Part shown: positions 19,913 to 28,609 of the stretch, piece after piece
Position numbering within the stretch: the first letter of the stretch is position 1
Layout: every line of letters begins with the position of its first letter
NCBI RefSeq assembly: GCF_900115925.1
Contig: NZ_FOYF01000001.1
Span: 496,001-560,000, forward strand
Reading direction: 5' to 3'
DNA: 64,000 nucleotides
Origin: Bacillus sp. cl95
GTDB taxonomy: Bacteria > Bacillota > Bacilli > Bacillales > Cytobacillaceae
The notes under the pieces: model-generated
Databases searched by the model: none
What the model saw: only the letters and a program-made list of their open reading frames with translations
What the model was told of the DNA's origin: nothing
Translations under genes and position numbers: made by a program

Positions 19913-20181
19913 GGCTCTGTTAACCTTGCCTGTTGATTTCCGCTCCAGTCGCTTGCTTTCCTGTACGAATTAGCAAATTCGTCTTGGGGGCGTTCGCCGA
20001 GCCTCCTCGTCGCTAGCGCTCCTGTGGGGTCTCGCCTGTAACGCTAATCCCCTAGGACATTGATGATCTTCCCCGAAAAATCCCACGCACGAAGAAAAGG
20101 CGGTAGCCTTTTCGAGGAGTCAAGCGCCTTCCCCTCCAATCAACATAGTGCAGAAAATCAACAATGTACTTTAACATAGCC
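19913..20181 (-). repeat. Family A inverted-repeat element, inside the carboxylase operon
   Basis: A 269-bp element. Read on the minus strand it runs from GGCTATGTTAAAGTACATTG to GGTTAACAGAGCC; its ends are inverted repeats (GGCTATGTTAA / GGCTCTGTTAA). The core starts TGTTGATTGGAGGGGAAGGCGC and ends GGAGCGGAAATCAACAG. It is plainly richer in G+C than the flanks and has several internal hairpins. It separates the biotin carrier gene from the carboxyltransferase gene and codes for nothing convincing. Confidence 0.85.
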
Positions 20182-20203
20182 AAAATTTAAAACGGAAATC
20201 GAT

Positions 20204-20416
20204 TTATTCGATAACTAGAAGTACGTCGCCTTCGTTAACGAAATCGCCAATATTAACTTTCAATTCCTTTACAGTTCCATCAGTCGTGCTTTCAACAGGG
20301 ATTTCCATTTTCATTGATTCAAGCATTAAAACTTCTTGACCACTGTTTACTGAATCTCCGTTTGCAACAAAAATATTTAAAACCGTACCTGCCATAGATG
20401 ATGTAATTTCTTTCAT
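20204..20416 (-). CDS. Biotin carboxyl carrier protein (biotinyl domain)
   Basis: A 70-residue stand-alone biotinyl-lipoyl domain that shuttles carboxybiotin between the biotin carboxylase and carboxyltransferase encoded beside it. The biotinylation motif ESMKM lies at about residues 34-38, flanked by the typical hammerhead strands (MAGTVLNIFVANGDSV and the mirrored VNIGDFVNEGDVLLVIE). I start it at ATG 20416 after GGAGGACTTAATA; the frame extends five codons further without need. Its stop is followed by the repeat element. It is too short for AccB of acetyl-CoA carboxylase, which has an N-terminal extension. Confidence 0.92.
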   Translation of the reverse strand: MKEITSSMAGTVLNIFVANGDSVNSGQEVLMLESMKMEIPVESTTDGTVKELKVNIGDFVNEGDVLLVIE

Positions 20417-20434
20417 TATTAAGTCCTCCAAATA

Positions 20435-21778
20435 TTATGATTTAGTTGTTAGTCTCTCATTAAGGAATGAAGTGGTGTACAAACCATTCTGAAAATCCTC
20501 ATCTTCAAGAAGAGAAAGGAACAAAGGTACATTTGTCTTAATACCTTCAATTTTCAAATCCTTGAAAAAGTCATCAGCCAAGTTCAATGCTTCTTTTCTT
20601 GTTGGAGCATGAAAAATGCACTTTGATATCATTGGGTCATAGAAAGGTGAAACAGTCCCGCCTTCATCATATCCGTTATCAATTCTAATACCTTCACCTT
20701 GTTTATATGAAAATACATTTATTTTCCCTGGAGAAGGCATGAATTTAACAGGATCCTCCGCATAAAGTCGGAACTCAATCGCGTGACCTGTCGAATCAAG
20801 TTCTGATTGCAGAAGCGGTAGTTTTTCTCCTCGTGCTACTAGGATTTGCCATTTCACTAAGTCAAGCCCGCTTATTTGTTCAGTGACCGGATGTTCCACT
20901 TGCAGTCTTGTGTTCATTTCTAAGAAATAGAAATTTTCTTCTTCATCGACAATGAACTCAATAGTCCCTGCATTAAAATAATTTACGGCTTTAGCAGCAA
21001 GAATCGCTGTTTCAAACATTTTCTGGCGCGTTTTGTCCGATAAAAATGGTGAAGGAGATTCTTCAATGACTTTCTGATGCCTTCTTTGAATCGAACAATC
21101 TCTTTCAAAAAGATGGACAATATTACCGTGCTTATCGCCAAAAACTTGTACTTCGACATGACGAGCATTTGCAATATACTTTTCAATAAAGACTTCTTCA
21201 GACCCAAAATATGCTTTCGCTCTAGCTTTTGTCGAATCAAAAGACTTAGCGAGCGCTTGCTCATTTTCACAGCGCACCATTCCGATGCCTCCGCCTCCGC
21301 CACTAGCTTTCAGCATTACCGGATATCCCATCGATTCTGCAATTTCACATGCTTCCTCAAGGGATAAAACACCATCTTCGGTACCAGGTACTACTGGCAC
21401 ACCTGCTGCCAACATTGTCCTGCGAGAAACAATTTTGTCTCCCATCATTTCAATGGTTTCAGGAGCAGGACCAATAAAAGTAATTCCTTCTTGTTCTATT
21501 AGTTTTGCAAAATTATAATTTTCAGAAAGAAATCCATAGCCTGGATGAATTCCATCGACATTTTCATTTTTAGCAACTTCCAAAATGGCATCTGCCCGTA
21601 AGTAGGATTTCATGACTGGGGCTTCACCAATTCGCACCGACTTGGTAGCTGCTTTAACAAAAGGCATGTCATGATCTGCATCGGAATAAATGGCAACCGT
21701 TTCAATTCCCATCTCATTGCAAGTCTTAATAATCCTTAATGCTATTTCTCCCCTATTGGCAACTAATATTTTTTGCAA
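20435..21778 (-). CDS. Biotin carboxylase subunit of acyl-CoA carboxylase
   Basis: ATP-grasp enzyme that carboxylates biotin on the carrier protein with bicarbonate. The 447-residue protein has the N-terminal KILVANRGEIALRII, the glycine-rich ATP loop KASGGGGGIGMVR near residue 157, HVEVQVFGDKHGN, and the active-site region EMNTRLQVEHPVTEQ near 286. The protein resembles AccC, but its neighbours make it part of a dedicated acyl-CoA carboxylase rather than the housekeeping enzyme. The start is TTG at 21778 after GGGGAAG. A cre-like site lies 80 bp upstream, suggesting catabolite control. Confidence 0.93.
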   Translation of the reverse strand: MQKILVANRGEIALRIIKTCNEMGIETVAIYSDADHDMPFVKAATKSVRIGEAPVMKSYLRADAILEVAKNENVDGIHPGYGFLSENYNFAKLIEQEGITFIGPAPETIEMMGDKIVSRRTMLAAGVPVVPGTEDGVLSLEEACEIAESMGYPVMLKASGGGGGIGMVRCENEQALAKSFDSTKARAKAYFGSEEVFIEKYIANARHVEVQVFGDKHGNIVHLFERDCSIQRRHQKVIEESPSPFLSDKTRQKMFETAILAAKAVNYFNAGTIEFIVDEEENFYFLEMNTRLQVEHPVTEQISGLDLVKWQILVARGEKLPLLQSELDSTGHAIEFRLYAEDPVKFMPSPGKINVFSYKQGEGIRIDNGYDEGGTVSPFYDPMISKCIFHAPTRKEALNLADDFFKDLKIEGIKTNVPLFLSLLEDEDFQNGLYTTSFLNERLTTKS

Positions 21779-21856
21779 TTTTCTTCCCCTTCCTCAGCCA
21801 CATTTTATCGCTCACTTATTATGTTTCTACATCATTCACGAAATTTCCTGCAAATT

Positions 21857-21872
21857 TTGAAAACGCTTCCGA
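21857..21872 (-). promoter_or_regulatory. Catabolite-responsive element (cre) upstream of the acyl-CoA carboxylase operon
   Basis: TTGAAAACGCTTCCGA matches the recalled CcpA consensus WTGNAANCGNWNNCW at all but the last fixed position. It lies about 80 bp upstream of the biotin carboxylase start, so repression by CcpA on preferred sugars is plausible. Inferred from sequence only. Confidence 0.5.
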
Positions 21873-22009
21873 GTTTTCTATGCAGAATTTTTTGTTTTTT
21901 TGTTATATAATGAAAACAATATTGTTAGAATATATTCTTTTTTCATGTTATTCAAAGTTCATTTCATCAATAAAATGAATAGATGATGATTTTTTAAGGG
22001 GGAGTTTCC

Positions 22010-22480
22010 ATGTCACTAAAAGTTACTAAACTCAAAGTTAACTACAAAACACTTGAAGAATTTAAAAAGTTTAAAGAATACGGAATTCAAGAACTCTCGA
22101 TGCTTGAGGACTTAGAAGCAAATATCATCGAAAACGACAGTGATTCGCCATTCTACGGAATTTATTTTGGAGATAAATTAGTTGCTCGCATGAGTTTGTA
22201 CCAAGTAGATATGAAAGTGGATCGCTATTTTTCTCCTCCACAGAATTACTTGGAGCTATGGAAACTAGAGGTATTACCTGATTATCAAGGAAAAGGTTAC
22301 GGCAAAACGCTTGTCGATTTTGCAAAAAGCTTCGGTATGCCGATTAAGACGAATCCTCGTGTAAAATCCAAAGATTTTTGGGAGAAGATGGATTTTGCAA
22401 GTGTGGATTATGAAGTTGAACGAGATCGTGGGGAAAATCCACTCGTATGGTATCCTGCTGGAGTAGAAGCACAACATTAA
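22010..22480 (+). CDS. ylbP: GNAT family N-acetyltransferase YlbP
   Basis: A 156-residue GNAT protein of unknown substrate. The acetyl-CoA pyrophosphate loop is in VLPDYQGKGYGKTLVDFAKS near residues 92-111, with the preceding beta strands YGIYFGDKLVARMSLYQVD. Start ATG 22010 follows GGGGGAG. It lies next to gerR (ylbO), as in B. subtilis, and is divergent from the carboxylase operon. A family B element and a terminator follow it. The substrate cannot be told from sequence. Confidence 0.9.
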   Translation: MSLKVTKLKVNYKTLEEFKKFKEYGIQELSMLEDLEANIIENDSDSPFYGIYFGDKLVARMSLYQVDMKVDRYFSPPQNYLELWKLEVLPDYQGKGYGKTLVDFAKSFGMPIKTNPRVKSKDFWEKMDFASVDYEVERDRGENPLVWYPAGVEAQH

Positions 22481-22494
22481 TTATGGCTCTTTTC

Positions 22495-22658
22495 GTAAAC
22501 TTTGTTACTTTCACAAACAAAAGTAAAAATCGGCTTTTGAATTTTTACGATTCTTATTCGAATATAGGTTCAAGAACTTCTCGAAAATGGCCCCGAAGCC
22601 AATAATAATACGTATTGGAAGAATGATTCGAAAACAACAATCAATGCGAAAACAGCCT
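22495..22658 (-). repeat. Family B inverted-repeat element, copy 1
   Basis: 164 bp beginning ATGGCTCTTTTCGTAAACTTTG and ending AACAATCAATGCGAAAACAGCCT. The ends match those of copies at 30974, 34604 and 38311; the interior is more diverged. It lies directly after ylbP and before that gene's terminator. Confidence 0.75.
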
Positions 22659-22672
22659 TAATTAAAAAATGG

Positions 22673-22703
22673 AAAAGCGGACAAAATTGAGTCCGCTTTT
22701 TTT
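22673..22703 (+). terminator. Terminator downstream of ylbP
   Basis: AAAAGCGGAC and GTCCGCTTTTTTTC form a stem around AAAATTGA with a long T-run on the plus strand. It lies about 190 bp past the ylbP stop because a family B element sits between. Confidence 0.85.
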
Positions 22704-22746
22704 CAATTTATTCAACTCTGGAGATTAGTTATTACTCTTCTAAGAT

Positions 22747-23322
22747 TCACCCTTCTGTCGTCTGCCTTTCTTGCAAAACAAAAATCTTCCTTGCTTTTTC
22801 CATAACTTCTATAAGAGAACGGTAATCTTCTTCGATCTCCTTCAAATTTTTAGCTAGCTTTTCATTTTCAGCCGCTAGATAAAAAACTTTTTTCTCTAAA
22901 TCTTTAATTTGGTCTATCGATTGTTCTCTTTCAACTTGAACGGCATCAGATGATTCCGCTTTTTTATAAAGGTTATTCAAGAAGTCGATCACTTTTGAAA
23001 AGCTGATAGCTTCTTCAGGATAATCAACGATAACATCTGTAGAGGCCACTATTTGTTCATCTATAGTGATGCCCCCACTCGAAACCGGTTGTTTTTTAGC
23101 TTCCTTACGATGTTTTTTAGCTAGTTCTATGCCTGACTTATACTGCTTCCTTACATAAGAATTCCAACGGAACCCACAAGCAGCAGATGTCCGCGAAAGT
23201 TTCTTTCCTACCTCTTCAAATGCCTGAAGTTGTGTCCCACCATCACGAATGTACCTTAACACTACTTCAGCCAATAATAAATCTTCATCTTGTGTCCAAG
23301 CATCCTGGCGAATGGATGACAT
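22747..23322 (-). CDS. gerR: Sporulation transcription factor GerR (YlbO), RsfA family
   Basis: RsfA-family regulator. In B. subtilis GerR (YlbO) is made under sigma-E in the mother cell and modulates sigma-E genes. The 191-residue protein has an N-terminal Myb/SANT-like domain ([20 protein letters not shown] to [14 protein letters not shown], residues 8-52) and a C-terminal coiled coil ([20 protein letters not shown] near 140-160). I start it at ATG 23322, with AGGAGGG 8 bases upstream; the longer frame to 23388 is unsupported. Position between rpmF and ylbP argues for GerR rather than its paralogue RsfA. Confidence 0.88.
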   Translation of the reverse strand: MSSIRQDAWTQDEDLLLAEVVLRYIRDGGTQLQAFEEVGKKLSRTSAACGFRWNSYVRKQYKSGIELAKKHRKEAKKQPVSSGGITIDEQIVASTDVIVDYPEEAISFSKVIDFLNNLYKKAESSDAVQVEREQSIDQIKDLEKKVFYLAAENEKLAKNLKEIEEDYRSLIEVMEKARKIFVLQERQTTEG

Positions 23323-23351
23323 CCATAAATCCCTCCTAGTGTTTTTATTCA

Positions 23352-23380
23352 TACATATGCATCTACTAGAAAAGATAGAC
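23352..23380 (-). promoter_or_regulatory. Possible sigma-E promoter of gerR
   Basis: On the minus strand GTCTATCT, 13 bases, then CATATGTA resembles the sigma-E pattern (GKCATATT, then CATACANT), about 30 bp before the gerR start. Both boxes have mismatches, so this is tentative. Confidence 0.3.
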
Positions 23381-23408
23381 TTTGACATACACTAGGAATG
23401 AGATTTAG

Positions 23409-24170
23409 TTAGCTTTTTTTCTTATTCAAGAACTGAAGAACGTATTTATGGTGTGCTTCGCTCTCCCATAGAATGGCACATTGGCGTACTTCTTCATCTA
23501 TTTTCCTTCGGAGACCTGCCTGTTCCCACTTTCTTATGTACATATTCTTATAAGATTTCAATACGCCAATCTCTTTATGTATGATGTTCTCTAAAAAACG
23601 TTCACAAGCTTCGGTTGAATCTCCGTCATAGAGTTCGTCAATAAAGCCGATTTCTCTCAAATAATGAGCAGGAACAATTTTTGCTTCCAACAATAATTTG
23701 AAGCATTCCGTGTAAGCGAATTTTTCAACAAGAATGGACCCCCCACCCCATCCTGTGGTAATGGCTTGATTCCCTTGGACAAAACCGGCTTTTATTCCTG
23801 TTCTTGCTAACCGGAAATCACATGCTGTCGCAATTTCACACCCACCGCCTACCGCAGTTCCGTTCATTAAAGCAATCGTCGGAATCGGAAGAGTAAGTAA
23901 TTCATATAGAATATCAGACATCTTTTTCAACATGACATAAGCTTCTTGTTCGGTTTCAAGCTGATGGAATACCGAAAGATCTCCACCTGAACAAAATGCA
24001 CGATCACCACTAGCTGTGATGACAAGCGCCTTAACATTCGAAGACTTAGCTAATTCGATTACTTCACTAAGCCCTTTCATGATTTCATAATTTATAGCGT
24101 TTCTTTTTTCCTGTCGATCAATCACAAATACTAAATAGCCGGCCGTATTTTCTTCTATCCTATAAGCCAT
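23409..24170 (-). CDS. Enoyl-CoA hydratase/isomerase family protein
   Basis: Crotonase-fold enzyme of 253 residues that would act on an acyl-CoA thioester. It has RQEKRNAINYEIMKGL near residue 18, the first oxyanion segment SGDRAFCSGGDLSVF near 58 and the second ALMNGTAVGGGCEIATACDF near 95. Position of a catalytic acid is not obvious (TGWGGGSILVE near 138 lacks the usual EIGLIPG pattern), so the reaction may differ from hydration. Start ATG 24170 follows GGGGGATAAGTGG. Between rpmF and gerR; proximity to the acyl-CoA carboxylase suggests a shared acyl-CoA pathway, by inference. Confidence 0.85.
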   Translation of the reverse strand: MAYRIEENTAGYLVFVIDRQEKRNAINYEIMKGLSEVIELAKSSNVKALVITASGDRAFCSGGDLSVFHQLETEQEAYVMLKKMSDILYELLTLPIPTIALMNGTAVGGGCEIATACDFRLARTGIKAGFVQGNQAITTGWGGGSILVEKFAYTECFKLLLEAKIVPAHYLREIGFIDELYDGDSTEACERFLENIIHKEIGVLKSYKNMYIRKWEQAGLRRKIDEEVRQCAILWESEAHHKYVLQFLNKKKS

Positions 24171-24271
24171 CCACTTATCCCCCAATGATTCTGTATTTTT
24201 CCTAATAGCAGAAGTGTCGCAGATTCTCTGCTTTTTCTTCTGTTTATTTTTATACAGAACTTTCTAAACAA

Positions 24272-24308
24272 CGACAAAAGCACAAGGGCTATGAGCTCCT
24301 TGTGCTTT
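24272..24308 (-). terminator. Terminator after rpmF
   Basis: AAAGCACAAGG and CCTTGTGCTTT form an 11-bp stem on the minus strand, followed by a short TTTTGTC run, just past the rpmF stop. Confidence 0.7.
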
Positions 24309-24322
24309 ATATCAACGGAAAA

Positions 24323-24496
24323 TTAGTCGTTTACTACTTCTTTTCCTTTATAAGTTCCGCAAGCTTTACATACGCGATGAGCAAGTTTCATCTCACCACA
24401 GTTTGGGCAACTTACCATACCCGGAACATTTAATTTAAAATGAGTACGGCGCTTTCTTTTCGCAGTTTTAGAAGTTCTTCTAAAAGGTACAGCCAT
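24323..24496 (-). CDS. rpmF: 50S ribosomal protein L32
   Basis: L32 is a small component of the large ribosomal subunit. The 57-residue protein begins [20 protein letters not shown] and has a four-cysteine zinc site CPNC and CKAC at about residues 28-31 and 41-44. I start it at ATG 24496; three extra upstream codons are unnecessary. As in most Firmicutes, it is preceded by the YceD/DUF177 gene, with which it forms an operon. This is the C-plus (zinc-binding) form. Confidence 0.98.
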   Translation of the reverse strand: MAVPFRRTSKTAKRKRRTHFKLNVPGMVSCPNCGEMKLAHRVCKACGTYKGKEVVND

Positions 24497-24578
24497 TCTT
24501 CCCACCTCCTTAAAGAGTATTAAGAAAGTTATGAAGGCCAGAGATCTGGTTCTTCACCTTGCTTCTTGTTTCTTCCGA

Positions 24579-25106
24579 TTAAGAATCGGAAGATGGATTA
24601 TTATTGTCAAAAAATTTCGCAAGCCCAGCCAATCTAGGATCGACTTTTTTGATTTGATCATCTTCGCGAACGACTTCCCAATCCTTACCGGATTGTGGAG
24701 CGCCACCTTCACTATGTTGATCTTCACAAAATACTTGCATAGGTACTTCAAGCAATAGAATCTCTCTAATGACAGGCATTAAATCAATTGTATCACTTTT
24801 AACCTGATGCGCTTCCTCTTCAGTTTCATATTCTGATACATTCAAAAGAAACGTTTCAGTTGTTTCGACATTAATCGGAAGTTTTACATCTACTAATGTA
24901 CGAGAACAAGGAAGAATCAAATGACCTTTAATATTTAAATGAAACGTCACTTTCGTCGAATCTATGTCTGCTCGTCCAGTAATATGGATGGGCAGAACTT
25001 CACGGATAGTTGGATCATCTTGTTTGATCTCATCTACCTGAATAATTTCATCGATTATGAAATCCTTGTTTCGATATTTTTGCAACTGGCTTAATGTCCA
25101 TTTCAT
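24579..25106 (-). CDS. ylbN: YceD/DUF177 family protein YlbN
   Basis: A 175-residue protein of the DUF177 family, genetically linked to rpmF across bacteria; relatives are implicated in 23S rRNA accumulation. It starts MKWTLSQLQKYRNKDF and contains the conserved HLNIKGHLILPCSRTLVDV with its single Cys near residue 73. The C-terminus is KVDPRLAGLAKFFDNN, typical of the family. Start ATG 25106. Divergent from ylbM and upstream of rpmF in the same direction. Confidence 0.9.
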   Translation of the reverse strand: MKWTLSQLQKYRNKDFIIDEIIQVDEIKQDDPTIREVLPIHITGRADIDSTKVTFHLNIKGHLILPCSRTLVDVKLPINVETTETFLLNVSEYETEEEAHQVKSDTIDLMPVIREILLLEVPMQVFCEDQHSEGGAPQSGKDWEVVREDDQIKKVDPRLAGLAKFFDNNNPSSDS

Positions 25107-25253
25107 TTGAATCACCTCAAGGCAACAAAGGTAATTATAGCCTTCCTATAATTATTTGTCAATATTTTTTCTTTACACTATAATGTATACATTCCCACCT
25201 GACTTTAAACGGCTTTCAACTTGTTTTAGGGAGAATGGAAGGAGAATTTTATT

Positions 25254-26486
25254 ATGCATGCTGTTGGCGTAATTGTCGAGTATAATCCTTTTCATAATGG
25301 ACATGCCTATCATGTTTCATCTGCAAAAGAAGTAAGTGGTGCTGATATCGTTATAGCAGTCATGAGCGGGAATTTTTTACAACGTGGAGAACCCGCAATG
25401 GTTTCAAAATGGATGAGAGCAAAAATGGCACTATTAGGCGGCGTTGACCTCGTCTTTGAATTACCTTACAAATTTGCTACCCAGCACGCCGAAATTTTTG
25501 CAGATGGTTCTGTTTCTTTATTATCAGAAGTAGGATGCCAATCGTTTTGTTTTGGAAGCGAAGATGGGGATATTTCCTCATTCTACAATACAATCAGTTT
25601 TCTACAAGAACATTCCGCAGCCTACAACGATGAAATAAAACATAAAATGAATCTTGGAATGAGTTATCCAAGAGCAGCAAGTGAAGCCTTCATAAGCTTG
25701 AATGCTGGACCTCAATTACTAGATTTGTCTAAGCCCAATAATATTCTTGGTTTCCAGTATGTAAAATCAGCCTTGCAACAAAAGTCTTCCATGAAACCCA
25801 TAACAATCAAACGCAAAAATGCTGATTATCATGATGAACATTTCGCATCTGCGACGATTGCAAGTGCTACAAGCATTAGGAAGGCTGTTTTCTTAAAAGA
25901 TAGTAATTATGACCAAATTGCTCAATATGTCCCTTCCACTACGTATGAACAACTAAATGACTATTTCAATCAATACGGAGTTTTACACTCTTGGGAAATG
26001 TATTGGCCTCTACTCAAATATCGCCTTTTACATAGTTCAGCTAAAGAACTTAAAGAAATATACGAAATTGAAGAGGGACTAGAGAATCGATTCATAGAAG
26101 CTTGTATGCACGCTGAGACATTCCAGCAATTTATGGAACTAGTCAAAACAAAAAGGTATACATGGACTCGACTACAGCGGGCTTGCGTCCACATCTTAAC
26201 AAACACCAAAAAGGATGATATGTTACAGAATGAAAAAGCATCCTATTTAAGGTTACTTGGGATGACGACAAATGGAAGAGAATATTTAAATAAGATGAAA
26301 AAACATTTCTCATTACCACTTGTGTCAAAACTTTCATCCTATCAGCACCCACAATTAGATTTGGACATCAAAGCTTCACGGATTTATGCTTTGGGCATTC
26401 CAGTCCAAAAACAGAATGAATACTTGAAGATGGAATATAAACAATCTCCCATTTACATTCAAAATAGCGAGTCAGTTGGCTCATGA
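25254..26486 (+). CDS. tmcAL: tRNA(Met) cytidine acetate ligase TmcAL (YlbM)
   Basis: TmcAL makes N4-acetylcytidine at the wobble base of elongator tRNA-Met from acetate and ATP. The 410-residue protein has the nucleotidyltransferase motif VEYNPFHNGHAYHV at residues 8-21 (HxGH type), VMSGNFLQRGEPAMVSKW near 38-55 and LPYKFATQHAEIFADG near 70. The C-terminal helical tRNA-binding part follows. Start ATG 25254 has AAGGAGAAT upstream. Same place as ylbM in B. subtilis, divergent from ylbN. Confidence 0.93.
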   Translation: MHAVGVIVEYNPFHNGHAYHVSSAKEVSGADIVIAVMSGNFLQRGEPAMVSKWMRAKMALLGGVDLVFELPYKFATQHAEIFADGSVSLLSEVGCQSFCFGSEDGDISSFYNTISFLQEHSAAYNDEIKHKMNLGMSYPRAASEAFISLNAGPQLLDLSKPNNILGFQYVKSALQQKSSMKPITIKRKNADYHDEHFASATIASATSIRKAVFLKDSNYDQIAQYVPSTTYEQLNDYFNQYGVLHSWEMYWPLLKYRLLHSSAKELKEIYEIEEGLENRFIEACMHAETFQQFMELVKTKRYTWTRLQRACVHILTNTKKDDMLQNEKASYLRLLGMTTNGREYLNKMKKHFSLPLVSKLSSYQHPQLDLDIKASRIYALGIPVQKQNEYLKMEYKQSPIYIQNSESVGS

Positions 26487-26586
26487 TCCCGAGCTTCTTA
26501 AAGTTTCACCTAAAGGTCCTTCTTTTCAGAAAAAACTCGAAGAATCGATTACTTATATGTAAATTGGCTGGTTGAAGCTAGACAAG

Positions 26587-26616
26587 TAAAGGGCTGACAA
26601 TGTCAGCCCTTTTTAG
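26587..26616. terminator. Bidirectional terminator between tmcAL and ylbL
   Basis: AAAGGGCTGACA-TGTCAGCCCTTTTT is a near-perfect palindrome between convergent genes. The ylbL stop codon lies inside it. Confidence 0.85.
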
Positions 26617-27628
26617 CTTTTAAGCCTTCCAAATATTCAACTGCCTCATCAAAAGTATCGATGGGAACAATCTTCATTTTTGTTCCAATATCTTTAGCTG
26701 CTTTCACAGCATCTTGATAATTTGATCCTTTGATGCCCTTTTCATTTGGTGCCAAAAAGATTTCAGCCCCAGATTTGTCCGCAGCAACTATTTTCTGTTG
26801 AATGCCACCAATAGGCCCAACCACTCCGTTTGCGGAAATCGTTCCAGTACCAGCAATTTGATAACCTCTAGTCAAATCTGTTTTAGTTAATTGATTATAG
26901 ATTTCAAGTGAGAACATCAAACCTGCTGAAGGACCGCCAATTTCGTCCGTCTTCACTTTTACATCCGGATCAACGATAATCTGTTTATCATCTACTAAGG
27001 TGATTCCAACCCCAACTTTTGAAGGGTCATCTTTAAACTTTTGGACCGGAATGGTTACTTCAGCTTTTTTATTCTTCCGGATATAAGTTAAATTGACTGA
27101 ATCGCCTTCTTTTTTCTTGCCAACATGTTCAATGAATTTATCCGAAGAATGGAATGCATTTCCATCGACTTTAATAATACGATCGCCTGCGATTAACTTT
27201 TCATATGCGGGCATATCTGGTAAAACATTCAATACATATACACCCAAATATCGATAATCAACGGGTAACCCCGCTTTTTGATAAGCAACTTCGATAGCAT
27301 TCAACTTTGAACTTTCCATCAAATGCAACTGTCTTGTAGCGTATTCTTCTTCGGTTTCTTCTCCATTCAAGATCATATCCAAAGGATAAATTTCTTGATA
27401 TTTACCTATTTTCGCGGCAACATATGAATAAATATTGGCCCTTCCCATCCTGACAGTGGTCAGCATAAAATTCCCCTTTTCATCGAAACCATTCTCTACC
27501 TTTATAATTGGCTCTAGTTCTTGAGCCATTCCAGGTTTGGATACATAATAGGGCAGTGTATAAAACATTGCGGCTACTAATACTACCGCAATGAAAATAA
27601 AAGGGCGAATGTAATATTTTTTCTTCAT
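26603..27628 (-). CDS. ylbL: PDZ and Lon-like membrane protease YlbL
   Basis: Membrane-anchored serine protease with an N-terminal transmembrane helix (about residues 6-24), a PDZ domain around residues 120-195 (MPAYEKLIAGDRIIKVDG) and a C-terminal Lon-type domain. The catalytic Ser is in GGPSAGLMFSLEI near 234 and the Lys in VGPIGGIQQKIVAA near 279. In B. subtilis YlbL helps degrade the division inhibitor YneA after DNA damage; SepM is a streptococcal relative. Start ATG 27628 gives 341 residues, the B. subtilis length. It begins 5 bp after ylbK ends. Confidence 0.93.
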   Translation of the reverse strand: MKKKYYIRPFIFIAVVLVAAMFYTLPYYVSKPGMAQELEPIIKVENGFDEKGNFMLTTVRMGRANIYSYVAAKIGKYQEIYPLDMILNGEETEEEYATRQLHLMESSKLNAIEVAYQKAGLPVDYRYLGVYVLNVLPDMPAYEKLIAGDRIIKVDGNAFHSSDKFIEHVGKKKEGDSVNLTYIRKNKKAEVTIPVQKFKDDPSKVGVGITLVDDKQIIVDPDVKVKTDEIGGPSAGLMFSLEIYNQLTKTDLTRGYQIAGTGTISANGVVGPIGGIQQKIVAADKSGAEIFLAPNEKGIKGSNYQDAVKAAKDIGTKMKIVPIDTFDEAVEYLEGLKAKKG

Positions 27629-27633
27629 GAATC

Positions 27634-28416
27634 TTATTTCTCCTTCCAGCACTCGATCACTCTTTTAATGTTGTCGATTTCCTTTCGAGCTTCATTCTCC
27701 CCGATTTCAATAATTTCTTTGATATTGGTAAATGCACGAGAGCTATACATATCTACTTTTGGGCGTATCATGATATCTGAAGCGATTTCCCGATTCGAAA
27801 CGAGTTCCTTTTGCATAATATCTATACTTTGCATGATTACATCATAAATAGAACTGATTTCTTCGTTTCGCTTCACTTGAGAGACATCAATGGCAATGAC
27901 AATGTCGGCTCCCATTTCCTTCACAACTGAAACTGGTATACGATCTATCACTCCACCATCAACAAGGATTCTACCGTTCCATTTCTCTGGGACAAAAATA
28001 CCTGGTATGGCGATACTTGCTCTTACAGCATCTGCAATCGGCCCTTCCTTAAATACAATCTTTTCTCCCGTCATTAAATCAGTGGCAACTACTGCGACTG
28101 GAATATTAAGCTGTTCTATATTTTTCCCCTTTGTAAATATCCGAATAAGTTCCTTTACCCTCTTACCAGCGATGAATCCCATTTTAGGAACTGTAAAATC
28201 GAGATAATATTTCCTTTTAAAAGAGGTAGATAATTTATAAAGCTGGTCCATTTCAATTCCTGCTCCATAAAAGCAGGCAACCATTGCGCCCATGCTACTA
28301 CCTGCTATCAAATCAATCGGTATTCCTTCTTCAATAAAGACCTTAATTACACCCAAGTGGGCAAAACCACGTGCACCTCCTGATCCAAGTGCCAAACCAA
28401 CTTTAGGACCGCTCAC
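27634..28416 (-). CDS. ylbK: Patatin-like phospholipase/esterase YlbK (RssA-like)
   Basis: Patatin-fold hydrolase of 260 residues. It has the oxyanion loop GLALGSGGARGFAHLGV near residue 6, the nucleophile elbow GSSMG near 41 and the catalytic Asp in DGGVIDRIPV near 158. The real substrate is unknown. I start it at GTG 28416 (VSGPKVGLALG) because AAAGGAGGG stands 6 bases upstream; this gives the B. subtilis length. Co-directional with ylbL, 5 bp apart. Confidence 0.92.
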   Translation of the reverse strand: MSGPKVGLALGSGGARGFAHLGVIKVFIEEGIPIDLIAGSSMGAMVACFYGAGIEMDQLYKLSTSFKRKYYLDFTVPKMGFIAGKRVKELIRIFTKGKNIEQLNIPVAVVATDLMTGEKIVFKEGPIADAVRASIAIPGIFVPEKWNGRILVDGGVIDRIPVSVVKEMGADIVIAIDVSQVKRNEEISSIYDVIMQSIDIMQKELVSNREIASDIMIRPKVDMYSSRAFTNIKEIIEIGENEARKEIDNIKRVIECWKEK

Positions 28417-28609
28417 TTCGATCCCTCCTTTAATTGAGAAAAGAGATATCTCGTTCAATCTTATGGTCTAAATTAAAGTTCTATGAGTATATTGTGTTAT
28501 GTAGGACAAGAGTGGAGAACCACTCGTTCTTAATAGATCTTACAACATCTTATTTTAGCATTAATTGGAACCCTTGCACAGTCAGCATGTGGTGGAAGGA
28601 GACACGCCT

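Noticed and set aside
18332-24170. Acquired island carrying acyl-CoA carboxylase and hydratase genes
   Set aside because: Base composition looks like that of the neighbours, and I recall the same genes near gerR and ylbP in other Bacillaceae. No integrase or attachment site is visible.
24509-24758. Plus-strand frame opposite ylbN and upstream of rpmF
   Set aside because: Antisense to ylbN coding sequence, no family resemblance.
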